A stretch of 64,000 nucleotides of DNA, from assembly GCF_040412425.1 (NCBI RefSeq), contig NC_089782.1, positions 26,819,376 to 26,883,375 on the forward strand, written 5' to 3'. The number at the start of each line of letters is the position of its first letter. Positions within the stretch are counted from its first letter, which is position 1. A program made the position numbers and the translations under genes. This DNA comes from Macrobrachium rosenbergii (lineage: Eukaryota; Arthropoda; Malacostraca; Decapoda; Palaemonidae). Below are positions 12,601 to 23,667 of this stretch, one piece after another. The notes beneath the pieces are model-generated. The model ran no database searches. It was not told where the DNA came from and was given only the letters and a program-made list of their open reading frames with translations.

Positions 12601-15600
12601 CTTGGTCCTGGTCGGTGGTGTGGCGGGTCCGGTGACCGCCAGCAGCCCCCAACTGCTGGTCGCTCGCCCTTCCCGGCCGCTGCGGGTCTCCACCAGGTGT
12701 CGGCGGCGGCTCCTCCTAGGCTTGGTCCTGTCGGTGGTGTGGCGGGTCCGGTGACCGCCAGCAGCCCCCAACTGCTGGTCGCCGCCTTTCCCGGCCGCTG
12801 CGGGTCTCCACCAGGTGTCGGCGGCGGCTCCTCTCTTGGCTTGGTCCTGTCGGTGGTGTGGCGGGTCCGGTGACCGCCAGCAGCCCCCAACTGCTGGTCG
12901 CCGCCTTTCCCGGCCGTTGCGGTCTCCACCAGGTGTCGGCGGCGGCTCCTCTCTAGGCTTGGTCCTGTCGGTGGTGTGGCGGGTCCGGTGACCGCCAGCA
13001 GCCCCCAACTGCTGGTCGCCGCCCCCGGCCGTTTCTCCACCAGGTGTCGGGCGGCCGTCCTGTCGGTGGTGTGGCGGTCCGTGACCACCAGCAGCCCCCG
13101 GCTGGTCGCTCCTCTAGGGTCTCCACCAGGTGTCGGTCCTGGCTTGGCCTGGTCGGTGGTGTGGCGGGTCCGGTGACCGCCAGCAGCCCCCAACTGCTGG
13201 TCGCCGCCTTTCCCGGCCGCTGCGGGTCTCCACCAGGTGTCGGCGGCGGCTCCTCTAGGCTTGGTCCTGTCCTGTCGGTGGTGTGGCGGGTCCGGTGACC
13301 GCCAGCAGCCCCCAACTGCTGGTCGCCGCCTTTCCCGGCCGCTGCGGTCTCCACCAGGTGTCGGCGGCGGCGGCTCCTCTAGGCTTGGTCCTGTCGGTGG
13401 TGTGGCGGGTCCGGTGACCGCCAGCAGCCCCCAACTGCTGGTCGCCGCCTTTCCCGGCCGTTGCGGTCTCCACCAGGTGTCGGCGGCGGCTCCTCTAGGC
13501 TTGGTCCTGTCGGTGGTGTGGCGGGTCCGGTGACCGCCAGCAGCCCCCAACTGCTGGTCGCCGCCTTTCCCGGCCGTTGCGGGTCTCCACCAGGTGTCGG
13601 CGGCGGCTCCTCTAGGCTTGGTCCTGTCGGTGGTGTGGCGGGTCCGGTGACCGCCAGCAGCCCCCAACTGCTGGTCGCCGCCTTTCCCGGCCGCTTGGGG
13701 TCTCCACCAGGTGTCGGCGGCGGCTCCTCTAGGCTTGGTCCTGTCGGTGGTGTGGCGGGTCCGTGACCGCCAGCAGCCCCCAACTGCTGGTCGCCGCCTT
13801 TCCCGGCCGTTGCGGGTCTCCACCAGGTGTCGGCGGCGGCTCCTCTAGGCTTGGTCCTGTCGGTGGTGTGGCGGGTCCGGTGACCGCCAGCAGCCCCCAA
13901 CTGCTGGTCGCCGCCTTTCCCGGCCGTTGCGGGTCTCCACCAGGTGTCGGCGCCGCTTGCGGTCTCCACCAGGTGTCTCCTCTAGGCTTGGTCCTGTCGG
14001 TGGTGTGGCGGGTCCGGTGACCGCCAGCAGCCCCCAACTGCTGGTCGCCGCCTTTCCCGGCCGTTGGGGTCTCCACCAGGTGTCGGGCGCGGCTCCTCTA
14101 GGCTTGGTCCTGTCGGTGGTGTGGCGGGTCCGTGACCGCCAGCAGCCCCCAACTGCTGGTCGCCGCCTTTCCCGGCCGTTGCGGGTCTCCACCAGGTGTC
14201 GGCGGCGGCTCCTCTAGGCTTGGTCCTGTCGGTGGTGTGGCGGGTCCGTGACCGCCAGCAGCCCCCAACTGCTGGTCGCCGCCTTTCCCGGCCGTTGCGG
14301 GTCTCCACCAGGTGTCGGCGGCGGCTCCTCTAGGCTTGGTCCTGTCGGTGGTGTGGCGGGTCCGGTGACCGCCAGCAGCCCCCAACTGCTGGTCGCCGCC
14401 TTTCCCGGCCGTTGCGGGTCTCCACCAGGTGTCGGCGGCGGCTCCTCTGGGCTTGGTCCTGTCGGTGGTGTGGCGGGTCCGGTGACCGCCAGCAGCCAAC
14501 TGCTGGTCGCCGCCTTTCCCGCCGCTGGTCTCCACCAGGTGTCCCGGCTCCTCTAGGCTTGGTCCTGTCGGTGGTGTGGCGGGTCCACCAGGTGCTGGTC
14601 GCCGCCTTTCCCGGCCGTTGCGGGTCTCCACCAGGTGTCGGCGGCGGCTCCTCTAGGCTTGGTCCTGTCGGTGGTGTGGCGGGTCCGGTGACCGCCAGCA
14701 GCCCCCAACTGCTGGTCGCCGCCTTTCCCGGCCGTTGCGGGTCTCCACCAGGTGTCGGCGGCTCTCCTCTAGGCTTGGTCCTGTCGGTGGTGTGGCGGGT
14801 CCGGTGACCGCCAGCAGCCCCCAACTGCTGGTCGCCGCCTTTCCCGGCCGTTGCGGGTCTCCACCAGGTGTCGGCGGCTCCTCTAGGCTTGGTCCTGTCG
14901 GTGGTGTGGCGGGTCCGGTGACCTGCTGGTCGCTTGGTCCAGGTGTCGGCTGTCGGTGGTGTGGCGGGTCCGGTGACCGCCAGCAGCCCCCAACTGCTGG
15001 TCGCCGCCTTTCCCGGCCGTTGCGGGTCTCCACCAGGTGTCGGCGGCGGCTCCTCTAGGCTTGGTCCTGTCGGTGGTGTGGCGGGTCCGGTGACCGCCAG
15101 CAGCCCCCAACTGCTGGTCGCCGCCTTTCCCGGCCGTTGCGGGTCTCCACCAGGTGTCGGCGGCGGCTCCTCTAGGCTTGGTCCTGTCGGTGGTGTGGCG
15201 GGTCCGGTGACCGCCAGCAGCCCCCAACTGCTGGTCGCCGCCTTTCCCGGCCGTTGCGGTCTCCACCAGGTGTCGGCGGCGGCTCCTCTAGGCTTGGTCC
15301 TGTCGGGTGGTGTGGCGGGTCCGGTGACCGCCAGCAGCCCCCAACTGCTGGTCGCCGCCTTTCCCGGCCGCTGCGGGTCTCCACCAGGTGTCGGCGCGCT
15401 CCTCTAGGCTTGGTCCTGTCGGTGGTGTGGCGGGTCCGGTGACCGCCAGCAGCCCCCAACTGCTGGTCGCCGCCTTTCCCGGCCGTTGCGGGTCTCCACC
15501 AGGTGTCGGCGGCGGCTCCTCTAGGCTTGGTCCTGTCGGTGGTGTGGCGGGTCCGGTGACCGCCAGCAGCCCCCAACTGCTGGTCGCCGCCTTTCCCGGC

Positions 15601-18600
15601 CGTTGGGGTCTCCACCAGGTGTCGGCGGCGGCTCCTCTAGGCTTGGTCCTGTCGGTGGTGTGGCGGGTCCGGTGACCGCCAGCAGCCCCCAACTGCTGGT
15701 CGCCGCCTTTCCCGGCCGCTGCGGGTCTCCACCAGGTGTCGGCGGCGGCTCCTCTAGGCTTGGTCCTGTCGGTGGTGTGGCGGGTCCGGTGACCGCCAGC
15801 AGCCCCCAACTGCTGGTCGCCGCTGGCCGCCCACCAGGTGTCGGCCGCGGCTCCTCTAGGCTTGGTCCTGTCGGTGGTGTGGCGGGTCCGGTGACCGCCA
15901 GCAGCCCCCAACTGCTGGTCGCCGCCTTTCCCGGCCGCTAGCTCCACCAGGTGTCGGCGGCTCCTCTAGGCTTGGTCCTGTCGGTGGTGTGGCGGGTCCG
16001 GTGACCGCCAGCAGCCCCCAACTGCTGGTCGCCGCCTTTCCCGGCCGTTGCGGTCTCCACCAGGTGTCGGCCGCGGCTCCTCTAGGCTTGGTCCTGTCGG
16101 TGGTGTGGCGGGTCCGTGACCGCCAGCAGCCCCCAACTGCTGGTCGCCGCGCCTTCCCGGCCGTTGCGGGTCTCCACCAGGTGTCGGCGCGCGGCTCCTC
16201 TAGGCTTGGTCCTGTCGGTGGTGTGGCGGGTCCGGTGACCGCCAGCAGCCCCCAACTGCTGGTCGCCGCCTTTCCCCGGCCGCTGCGGGTCTCCACCAGG
16301 TGTCGGCCGCGGCTCCTCTAGGCTTGGTCCTGTCGGTGGTGTGGCGGGTCCGGTGACCGCCAGCAGCCCCCAACTGCTGGTCGCCGCCTTTCCCGGCCGT
16401 TGGGGTCTCCACCAGGTGTCGGCGGCGGCTCCTCTAGGCTTGGTCCTGTCGGTGGTGTGGCGGGTCCGGTGACCGCCAGCAGCCCCCAACTGCTGGTCGC
16501 CGCCTTTCCGCCGCTGCAGTCTCCACCAGGTGTCGGCGCGGCGGCTCCTCTAGGCTTGGTCCTGTCGGTGGTGTGGCGGGTCCGGTGACCGCCAGCAGCC
16601 CCCAACTGCTGGTCGCCGCCTTTCCCGGCGTCGGGTCCACCAGGTGTCGGCCGCGGCTCCTCTAGGCTTGGTCCTGTCGGTGGTGTGGCGGGTCCGGTGA
16701 CCGCCAGCAGCCCCCAACTGCTGGTCGCCGCCTTTCCCGGCCGCTTGCGGTCTCCACCAGGTGTCGGCGGCGGCTCCTCTAGGCTTGGTCCTGTCGGTGG
16801 TGTGGCGGGTCCGGTGACCGCCAGCAGCCCCCAACTGCTGGTCGCCGCCTTTCCCGCCGCTTCTCCACCAGGTGTCGGCGGCGGCTCCTCTAGGCTTGGT
16901 CCTCGGTGGTGTGGCGGGTCCGGTGACCGCCAGCAGCCCCCAACTGCTGGTCGCCGCCTTTCCCGGCCGCTTGGCTCCACCAGGTGTCGGCGCGGCTCCT
17001 CTAGGCTTGGTCCTGTCGGTGGTGTGGCGGGTCCGGTGACCGCCAGCAGCCCCCAACTGCTGGTCGCCGCCTTTCCCGGCCGTTGCGGGTCTCCACCAGG
17101 TGTCGGCGCGCGCTCCTCTGGGCTTGGTCCTGTCGGTGGTGTGGCGGGTCCGGTGACCGCCAGCAGCCCCCAACTGCTGGTCGCCGCCTTTCCCGGCCGT
17201 TGCGGTCTCCACCAGGTGTCGGCCGCGGCTCCTCTCTGGGCTTGGTCCTGTCGGTGGTGTGGCGGGTCCGGTGACCGCCAGCAGCCCCCAACTGCTGGTC
17301 GCTCGCCTTTCCCGGCCGTTGGGGTCTCCACCAGGTGTCGGCCCGCGGCTCCTCTAGGCTTGGTCCTGTCGGTGGTGTGGCGGGTCCGGTGACCGCCAGC
17401 AGCCCCCAACTGCTGGTCGCCGCCTTTCCCGGCCGTTGCGGGTCTCCACCAGGTGTCGGCCGCGGCTCCTCTAGGCTTGGTCCTGTCGGTGGTGTGGCGG
17501 GTCCGGTGACCGCCAGCAGCCCCCAACTGCTGGTCGCCGCCTTTCCCGGCCGTTTCTCCACCAGGTGTCGGCCGTTGGTGTGGCGGGTCTCAGCAGCCAA
17601 CTGCTGGTCGCCGCCTTTCCCGGCCGTTGCGGGTCTCCACCAGGTGTCGGCCGCGGCTCCTCTAGGCTTGGTCCTGTCGGTGGTGTGGCGGGTCCGGTGA
17701 CCGGCCAGCAGCCCCCCAACTGCTGGTCGCTCGCCTTTCCCGGCCGTTGCGGGTCTCCACCAGGTGTCGGCCGCGGCTCCTCTGGGGCTTGGTCCTGTCG
17801 GTGGTGTGGCGGGTCCGGTGACCGCCAGCAGCCCCCAACTGCTGGTCGCCGCCTTTCCCGGCCGTTCTCCACCAGGTCGGCCTCCTCACCAGGTCCTGTC
17901 GGTGGTGTGGCTCCGGTGACCGCCAGCAGCCCCCAACTGCTGGTCGCCGCCTTTCCCGGCCGTTGGGTCTCCACCAGGTGTCGGCGCTCCTCTAGGCTGG
18001 TCCTGTCGGTGGTGTGGCGGGTCCGGTGACCGCCAGCAGCCCCCAACTGCTGGTCGCCGCCTTTCCCGGCCGTTGCGGGTCTCCACCAGGTGTCGGCGGC
18101 GGCTCCTCTGGCTTGGTCCTGTCGGTGGTGTGGCGGGTCCGGTGACCGCCAGCAGCCCCCAACTGCTGGTCGCCGCCTTTCCCGGCCGTTGCGGTCTCCA
18201 CCAGGTGTCGGCCGCGGCTCCTCAGGCTTGGTCCTGTCGGTGGTGTGGCGGGTCCGGTGACCGCCAGCAGCCCCCAACTGCTGGTCGCCGCCTTTCCCGG
18301 CCGTTGCGGGTCTCCACCAGGTGTCGGCCGGCGGCTCCTCTAGGCTTGGTCCTGTCGGTGGTGTGGCGGGTCCGGTGACCGCCAGCAGCCCCCAACTGCT
18401 GGTCGCCGCCTTTCCCCGCCGTTGCGGGTCTCCACCAGGTGTCGGCGGCGGCTCCTCTAGGCTTGGTCCTGTCGGTGGTGTGGCGGGTCCGGTGACCGCC
18501 AGCAGCCCCCAACTGCTGGTCGCCGCCTTTCCCGGCCGTTGCGGGTCTCCACCAGGTGTCGGCCGCGGCTCCTCTGGGCTTGGTCCTGTCGGTGGTGTGG

Positions 18601-21339
18601 CGGGTCCGGTGACCGCCAGCAGCCCCCAACTGCTGGTCGCCGCCTTTCCCGGCCGTTGCGGGTCTCCACCAGGTGTCGGCGCGGCTCCTCTAGGCTTGGT
18701 CCTGTCGGTGGTGTGTGGCGGTCCGGTGACCGCCAGCAGCCCCCAACTGCTGGTCGCCGCCTTTCCCGGCCGTTGCGGGTCTCCACCAGGTGTCGGCGCG
18801 GCTCCTCTAGGCTTGGTCCTGTCGGTGGTGTGGCGGGTCCGGTGACCGCCAGCAGCCCCCCCAACTGCTGGTCGCTCGCCTTTCCCGCCGTTGCGGGTCT
18901 CCACCAGGTGTCGGCTCCTCTAGGCTTGGTCCTGTCGGTGGTGTGGCGGGTCCGGTGACCGCCAGCAGCCCCCAACTGCTGGTCGCCGCCTTTCCCGGCC
19001 GTTGCGGGTCTCCACCAGGTGTCGGCACCTCCTCTAGGCTTGGTCCTGTCGGTGGTGTGGCGGGTCGGTGACCGCCAGCAGCCCCCAACTGCTGGTCGCT
19101 CGCCTTTCCCGGCCGTTGGGTCTCCACCAGGTGTCGGCGGGGCTCCTCTAGGCTTGGTCCTGTCGGTGGTGTGGCCCGGTGACCGCCAGCAGCCCCCAAC
19201 TGCTGGTCGCCGCCTTTCCCGGCCGTTGGTCTCCACCAGGTGTCGGCCGCGGCTCCTCTAGGCTTGGTCCTGTCGGTGGTGTGGCGGGTCCGGTGACCGC
19301 CAGCAGCCCCCAACTGCTGGTCGCCGCCTTTCCCGGCCGTTGCGGGTCTCCACCAGGTGTCGGCCGCGGCTCCTCTAGGCTTGGTCCTGTCGGTGGTGTG
19401 GCGGGTCCGGTGACCGCCAGCAGCCCCCAACTGCTGGTCGCCGCCTTTCCCGGCCTGGTCTCCACCAGGTGTCGGCGGCGCTCCTCTAGGGTCTGTCACC
19501 AGGTCCGTGACCGCCAGCAGCCCCAACTGCTGGTCGCCGCCTTTCCCGGCCGCTGCTCTCCACCAGGTGTCGGCAGCAGCTTCTCTAGGCTTGGTACTGT
19601 CGGTGGTGTGGCGGGTCCGGTGACCGGCCAGCAGCCCCCCAACTGCTGGTCGCTCGCCTTTCCCGGCCGTTGCGGGTCTCCACCAGGTGTCGGCAGCGGC
19701 TCCTCTGGGCTTGGTCCTGTCGGTGGTGTGGCGGGTCCGGTGACCGGTGACCAGCAGCCCCCAACTGCTGGTCGCCGCCCGTTGGTCTCTCCACCAGGTG
19801 TCGGTGGCTCCTCTAGGCTTGGTCCTGTCGGTGGTGTGGCGGGTCCGTGACCGTCAGCAGCCCCCCAACTGCTGGTCGCCGCCTTTCCCGGCCGTTGCGG
19901 GTCTCCACCAGGTGTCGGCCGCGGCTCCTCTAGGCTTGGTCCTGTCGGTGGTGTGGCGGGTCCGTGACCGCCAGCAGCCCCCAACTGCTGGTCGCTCGCC
20001 TTTCCCGGCCGTTGCGGGTCTCCACCAGGTGTCGGCCGCGGCTCCTCTAGGCTTGGTCCTGTCGGTGGTGTGGCGGGTCCGGTGACCGGCCAGCAGCCCC
20101 CCAACTGCTGGTCGCTCGCCTTTCCCGGCCGTTGCGGGTCTCCACCAGGTGTCGTCGCTCCGGCTCCTCTAGGCTTGGTCCCTGTCGGTGGTGTGGCGGG
20201 TCCGGTGACCGCCAGCAGCCCCCAACTGCTGGTCGCCGCCTTTCCCGGCCGTTGCGGGTCTCCACCAGGTGTCGGCCGCGGCTCCTCTAGGCTTGGTCCT
20301 GTCGGTGGTGTGGCGGGTCCGGTGACCGGCCAGCAGCCCCCCAACTGCTGGTCGCTCGCCTTTCCCGGCCGTTGCGGGTCTCCACCAGGTGTCGGCGGCG
20401 GCTCCTCTAGGCTTGGTCCTGTCGGTGGTGTGGCGGGTCCGGTGACCGCCAGCAGCCCCCAACTGCTGGTCGCCGCCCTTCCCGGCCGCCGCGGGTCTCC
20501 ACCAGGTGTCGGCCGCGGCTCCTCTAGGCTTGGTCCTGTCGGTGGTGTGGCGGGTCCGGTGACCGGCCAGCAGCCCCCCAACTGCTGGTCGCTCGCCTTT
20601 CCCGGCCGTTGCGGGTCTCCACCAGGTGTCGGCCGCGGCTCCTCTAGGCTTGGTCCTGTCGGTGGTGTGGCGGGTCCGGTGACCGGCCAGCAGCCCCCCA
20701 ACTGCTGGTCGCTCGCCTTTCCCGGCCGTTGGGTCTCCACCAGGTGTCGGCGCGGCTCCTCTAGGCTTGGTCCTGTCGGTGGTGTGGCGGGTCCGGTGAC
20801 CGCCAGCAGCCCCCAACTGCTGGTCGCTCGCCTTTCCCGCCGTTGCGGGTCTCCACCAGGTGTCGGCGGCGGCTCCTCTAGGCTTGGTCCTGTCGGTGGT
20901 GTGGCGGGTCCGGTGACCGGCCAGCAGCCCCCCAACTGCTGGTCGCTCGCCTTTCCCGGCCGTTGCGGGTCTCCACCAGGTGTCGGCGGCGGCTCCTCTA
21001 GGCTTGGTCCTGTCGGTGGTGTGGCGGGTCCGGTGACCGGCCAGCAGCCCCCCAACTGCTGGTCGCTCGCCTTTCCCGGCCGTTGCGGGTCTCCACCAGG
21101 TGTCGGCCGCGGCTCCTCTAGGCTTGGTCCTGTCGGTGGTGTGGCGGGTCCGGTGACCGCCAGCAGCCCCCAACCGCTGGTCGCCGCCTTTCCCGGCCGT
21201 TGCGGTCTCCACCAGGTGTCGGCGGCGGCTCCTCTAGGCTTGGTCCTGTCGGTGGTGTGGCGGGTCCGGTGACCGGCCAGCAGCCCCCCAACTGCTGGTC
21301 GCTCGCCCTTCCCGGCCGTTGCGGGTCTCCACCAGGTTG
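6604..21339. repeat. 14.7-kb GC-rich satellite array, unit about 117 bp
   Basis: A continuous tandem array with sharp edges. Units begin with GACCGCCAGCAGCCCCCAAC and include CTGCTGGTCGC, GGTCTCCACCAGGTGTCGG, a variable (GGC)n run, CTCCTCTAGGCTTGGTCC and GTCGGTGGTGTGGCGGGTCC. Unit starts are 116-117 bp apart in the centre (13415, 13531, 13648) and about 120-126 bp at the left end, where units carry a longer GGC run and an extra GGCCTT. By size this is about 120-126 units. One central unit counted by hand is about 72% G+C, against AT-rich flanks. The first unit starts within a TTTTGACCGCC junction; the last is cut after CCACCAGGT. Each unit carries CCAGCAG-7 nt-CTGCTGG, a potential hairpin. 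Scrambled units occur near 9430-9480, 13020-13150, 13940-13980, 14540-14600, 14920-14960, 17560-17600, 17865-17910 and 19480-19510. I do not recognise the family. Long frames on both strands result from the absence of stops in a unit of 39 codons. Confidence 0.97.
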
Positions 21340-22357
21340 CCATAGTCCAGCTCATATTGTGCCTTGTTTAGAAACAAGGATGAGGAAAAGATTGCAAGAA
21401 AGAAAGAAATAGAGAAAGAGAGAGAGAGAGATGGATTATTCAGAAATGAAGAGGAACACTGCAATTACTCACAAAATCTTGCATACTCTTACATCCACCT
21501 TCCCTCCCTCCTACCTACCTATCCCTACCCTCTCCCACCTTCCTACCTACCTACCTACCCACCCCCTCATATACACCCCCTTGCATACACACAAACAATT
21601 GAGCGCGCTCACATACCACTCACTCACATACACATTTACACATACTTGCATGGGAAACTCCGCGTCCATGCTCACTATATTGTCCTCTTAATTGGAGTGT
21701 GTTACTCGCGTCAATACGCACTTGGGAGTGCGCCGTATGGGTCCGCTAATGACGCTGGTGATTTGCCGACGAGAGTCAGCACGCCCGAACGCTGGTTACA
21801 GCGCCGTAGTTAGTCCGTTAGGGGCGTGGAGTAGTTCATGGAGCCAAGACTAGGTCGCCGTCTGAGTCCGCTAATGGCTCCAGGAACCACTCTGGGGTCA
21901 CCACTTTAAGAGGTGCAAAATAATGAGCAGGAGGAAAGTTAGTGCTGATTTATTGAGGATCTTCTTGATTTATTGAGGATCTTCTTCTCTTCTTTCTGCT
22001 TCTCTTTTCCAGGGGATCTCTGGCCTGTTGGCGCTGGCAAGCTTTCTTTTCCCTAATCCCTTCCTTGTTTCTTGCATAGCAACTTTCGTCTGTGTCGGCC
22101 TTGTGCTTAACAACTCTTGGTGATCGATGTATACTTTAGTTTTCGAATATGCCTCTGGTACACTCTGAAGACGGGTAGGAGAAGGAGGAGGAGGAGGAGA
22201 AGGATTCATGCTTCAAGTCCAGCTTCGAGGAGCTTCACAGGACCTCTCGTTAGTGTTATAATATATGTGAAGGATCCTGGCTCCGAATCCAGCTTCATCG
22301 GGGCTTCAGAAGACCTCGCGTTAGTATAGTAATAAACTGAAGACGTGAAGGATTCTG

Positions 22358-22360
<3 letters not shown>
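21340..22360. other. Right flank of the satellite: low-complexity and short repeats
   Basis: Contents in order: a purine-rich AAAGAAAGAG tract (21380-21431); a CCTA/CCTC-rich tract (21498-21565); a moderately GC-rich unrecognised stretch (21640-21900) in which GTCCGCTAATG occurs twice; a 21-bp tandem duplication of TGATTTATTGAGGATCTTCT (about 21947-21987); GGA triplets (about 22178-22200); and two to three imperfect copies of a unit of about 75 bp with AAGGATCCTGGCT...TCCAGCTTC...AGACCTC (about 22198-22360). The last group may be 3' UTR of the RTE-like element just downstream, which is transcribed leftward. No gene is visible. Confidence 0.55.

Positions 22361-22415
<55 letters not shown>
22361..22415. 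repeat. (GA)n microsatellite
   Basis: About 54 bp of pure GA. It directly abuts the C-terminal end of the RTE-like coding remnant on the minus strand. Confidence 0.95.
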
Positions 22416-22418
<3 letters not shown>

Positions 22419-22985
22419 GTCGGTTGCCTGATGCGCCTTCTCCACTGCCTTCTATCAAAGGCATCATCCTCCACCAAACCTCTTCTCTTCATATCTTCCT
22501 TCACTTTATCTCGCCATTTAATTCTCTGTTTCCGTCTCGATCTTCTTCCTCTAACAGGTTCTTCCCAAGCCTTCTTCACTCCCTCCTCGTCATCTATCCT
22601 TAGCACATGCCCATACCATCTTTTGCGTTCATTCTCTGATATGTCATCTCGACCAGCCTAACCAACTTTTCTGGGACTTTCCTCTTCCTCAAACACCAAA
22701 ACGCCACTTCTCCTGCTTTCTCCAGGTCTATAAATGCACAATAAAACTCCTGGCTTCCCTCCGGCCTCTTTTCCTGTAGCTCTTCCTCTCATGAATCCAT
22801 ACTGCTGTTTCCCGACCTTTACAATTTCTCTTCATCTCCCATCCAGTATCCTCTCTTCAAACTTTCAATCCATGGTCTGTTAGTTTAGTTCCTCTGTAGT
22901 TACCACATGACGTCTCCCTTCTGCTTTTGTATATACACCATTAGTCTCCTCTTAGTCCGTTGGCATTTCTTCCTCTTCCCATCAC
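22416..22985 (-). pseudogene. RTE-like LINE reverse transcriptase, internally deleted remnant
   Basis: Read leftward, this stretch encodes fragments of an endonuclease-reverse transcriptase of the RTE-like group. In order: YIQKQKGDV, GNYRGTKLTDHGLK, a palm segment ERILDGR then QYGFMRGRAT, EFYCAFIDLEKA (motif A, with catalytic Asp), and FWCLRKRKVPEKLVRLVEMT. Next, with no intervening sequence, comes the C-terminal tail with RWYGHVLR, GRRSRRKQRIKWRDKVKEDM and FDRRQWRRRIRQP. The YDRVPR part of motif A, the PQG motif and the catalytic (F/Y)ADD box are missing, so several hundred bases have been lost internally. At least three frameshifts and one in-frame stop are present. The element is dead. Its 3' side passes into the (GA)n tract. 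Clade assignment is from remembered motif patterns; membership in the non-LTR class is secure. Confidence 0.8.
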
Positions 22986-23007
22986 TCGACCTAGATTTTT
23001 TTTATTG

Positions 23008-23458
23008 AGATGTAGAGCTTACGACGTGGGACCAAAGTTCGTGAAATCTAAATTGCACCGGAAGTCCCTGTACAATACCGCGTTTTGTAAGGAGTGTTTG
23101 AATGGTCTGATGGAACGTGAAATTTCCTTCAAAACACGCAGTAAGGAATTACTGAAGTTGCAAGTGAATAGCCTGGAAGGTCGCTTAAAGGAGACTGTGT
23201 CTTTTATCGATTTTTGTGTACTGAAAAATGCAGCCAATAAAAATGTGACTAAATATTGTAACAACATACGGGAAGTGCACAACAGGGAAATTTCGAACTT
23301 GGGTGGACGCTACGCGTTAACATCATGTGACCCTTAATTCTAAGGTAGTTTTTAATTATTCTGGTTACGAATTATCTGAAAGACAGAAGTTTTTACTATT
23401 TTGGTCGAAATTTTTGCTTGACACTCAACAGACTTAAATTCCCAAAATATTTCCTTTC
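23008..23458 (+). pseudogene. Penelope-like element, N-terminal coding region
   Basis: The frame runs from about CRAYDVGPKFVKSKLHRKSL to a stop at 23337 and resumes after it as NSKVVFNYSGYELSERQKF, then shifts frame to FGRNFCLTLNRLKFPKYF. This VFNYS...LS...FLLxxGxNFC...P pattern is typical of the region upstream of the RT in Penelope-like elements. The frame extends upstream to an ATG at 22960, but the first residues lie in sequence next to the RTE-like remnant, so that start is doubtful. One stop and one frameshift are visible. Confidence 0.7.
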
Positions 23459-23488
23459 TTTTGAATCCCGGGAAAAGATTTTAAGGCT

Positions 23489-23667
23489 ATGGGGTATTGT
23501 AAAAAGCAACGACCGGTCTTAAGGGAACGTTCGGTTTATGGATCTTCGGCAATCCGTACAAAATAGCGGGGGAACAACCACTTGCATAACAGTTGTGGTA
23601 TTCTTCATTTGAAATATAATGACCTTTTTTCAAAAAAATTAAGCGACCTGTTTATTTTATCCTCATT
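23489..23667 (-). repeat. Inverted copy of a Penelope RT segment (left arm)
   Basis: This 179-bp stretch is nearly the exact reverse complement of 23903-24080. Both arms share ATGGGGTATTGTAA, GACCGGTCTTAAGG and AAATTAAGCGACCTG in complementary orientation. About 235 bp separate the arms. Here the RT segment lies antisense to the element, so any frame crossing it (for example one from 23582) has a spurious N-terminus. Confidence 0.92.

Noticed and set aside
6604..21339. CRISPR-like repeat-spacer array
   Set aside because: The whole unit of about 117 bp repeats with no unique spacers, and the context is eukaryotic.
6602..21355. Dozens of long frames, some over 700 codons, read as repetitive Pro/Arg/Gly/Thr-rich proteins
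   Set aside because: They follow the 117-bp satellite unit, exist on both strands at once, and change frame at each indel. No start context or domain supports a gene.
22206..22445. Ser/Leu-repeat frame
   Set aside because: It is a translation of the (GA)n tract; the neighbouring LINE tail frame explains the real homology.
23582..23667. N-terminal 28 residues of the frame at 23582-24160 as part of the Penelope protein
   Set aside because: This part is the reverse complement of the RT segment at 23903-24080, so it is antisense sequence.
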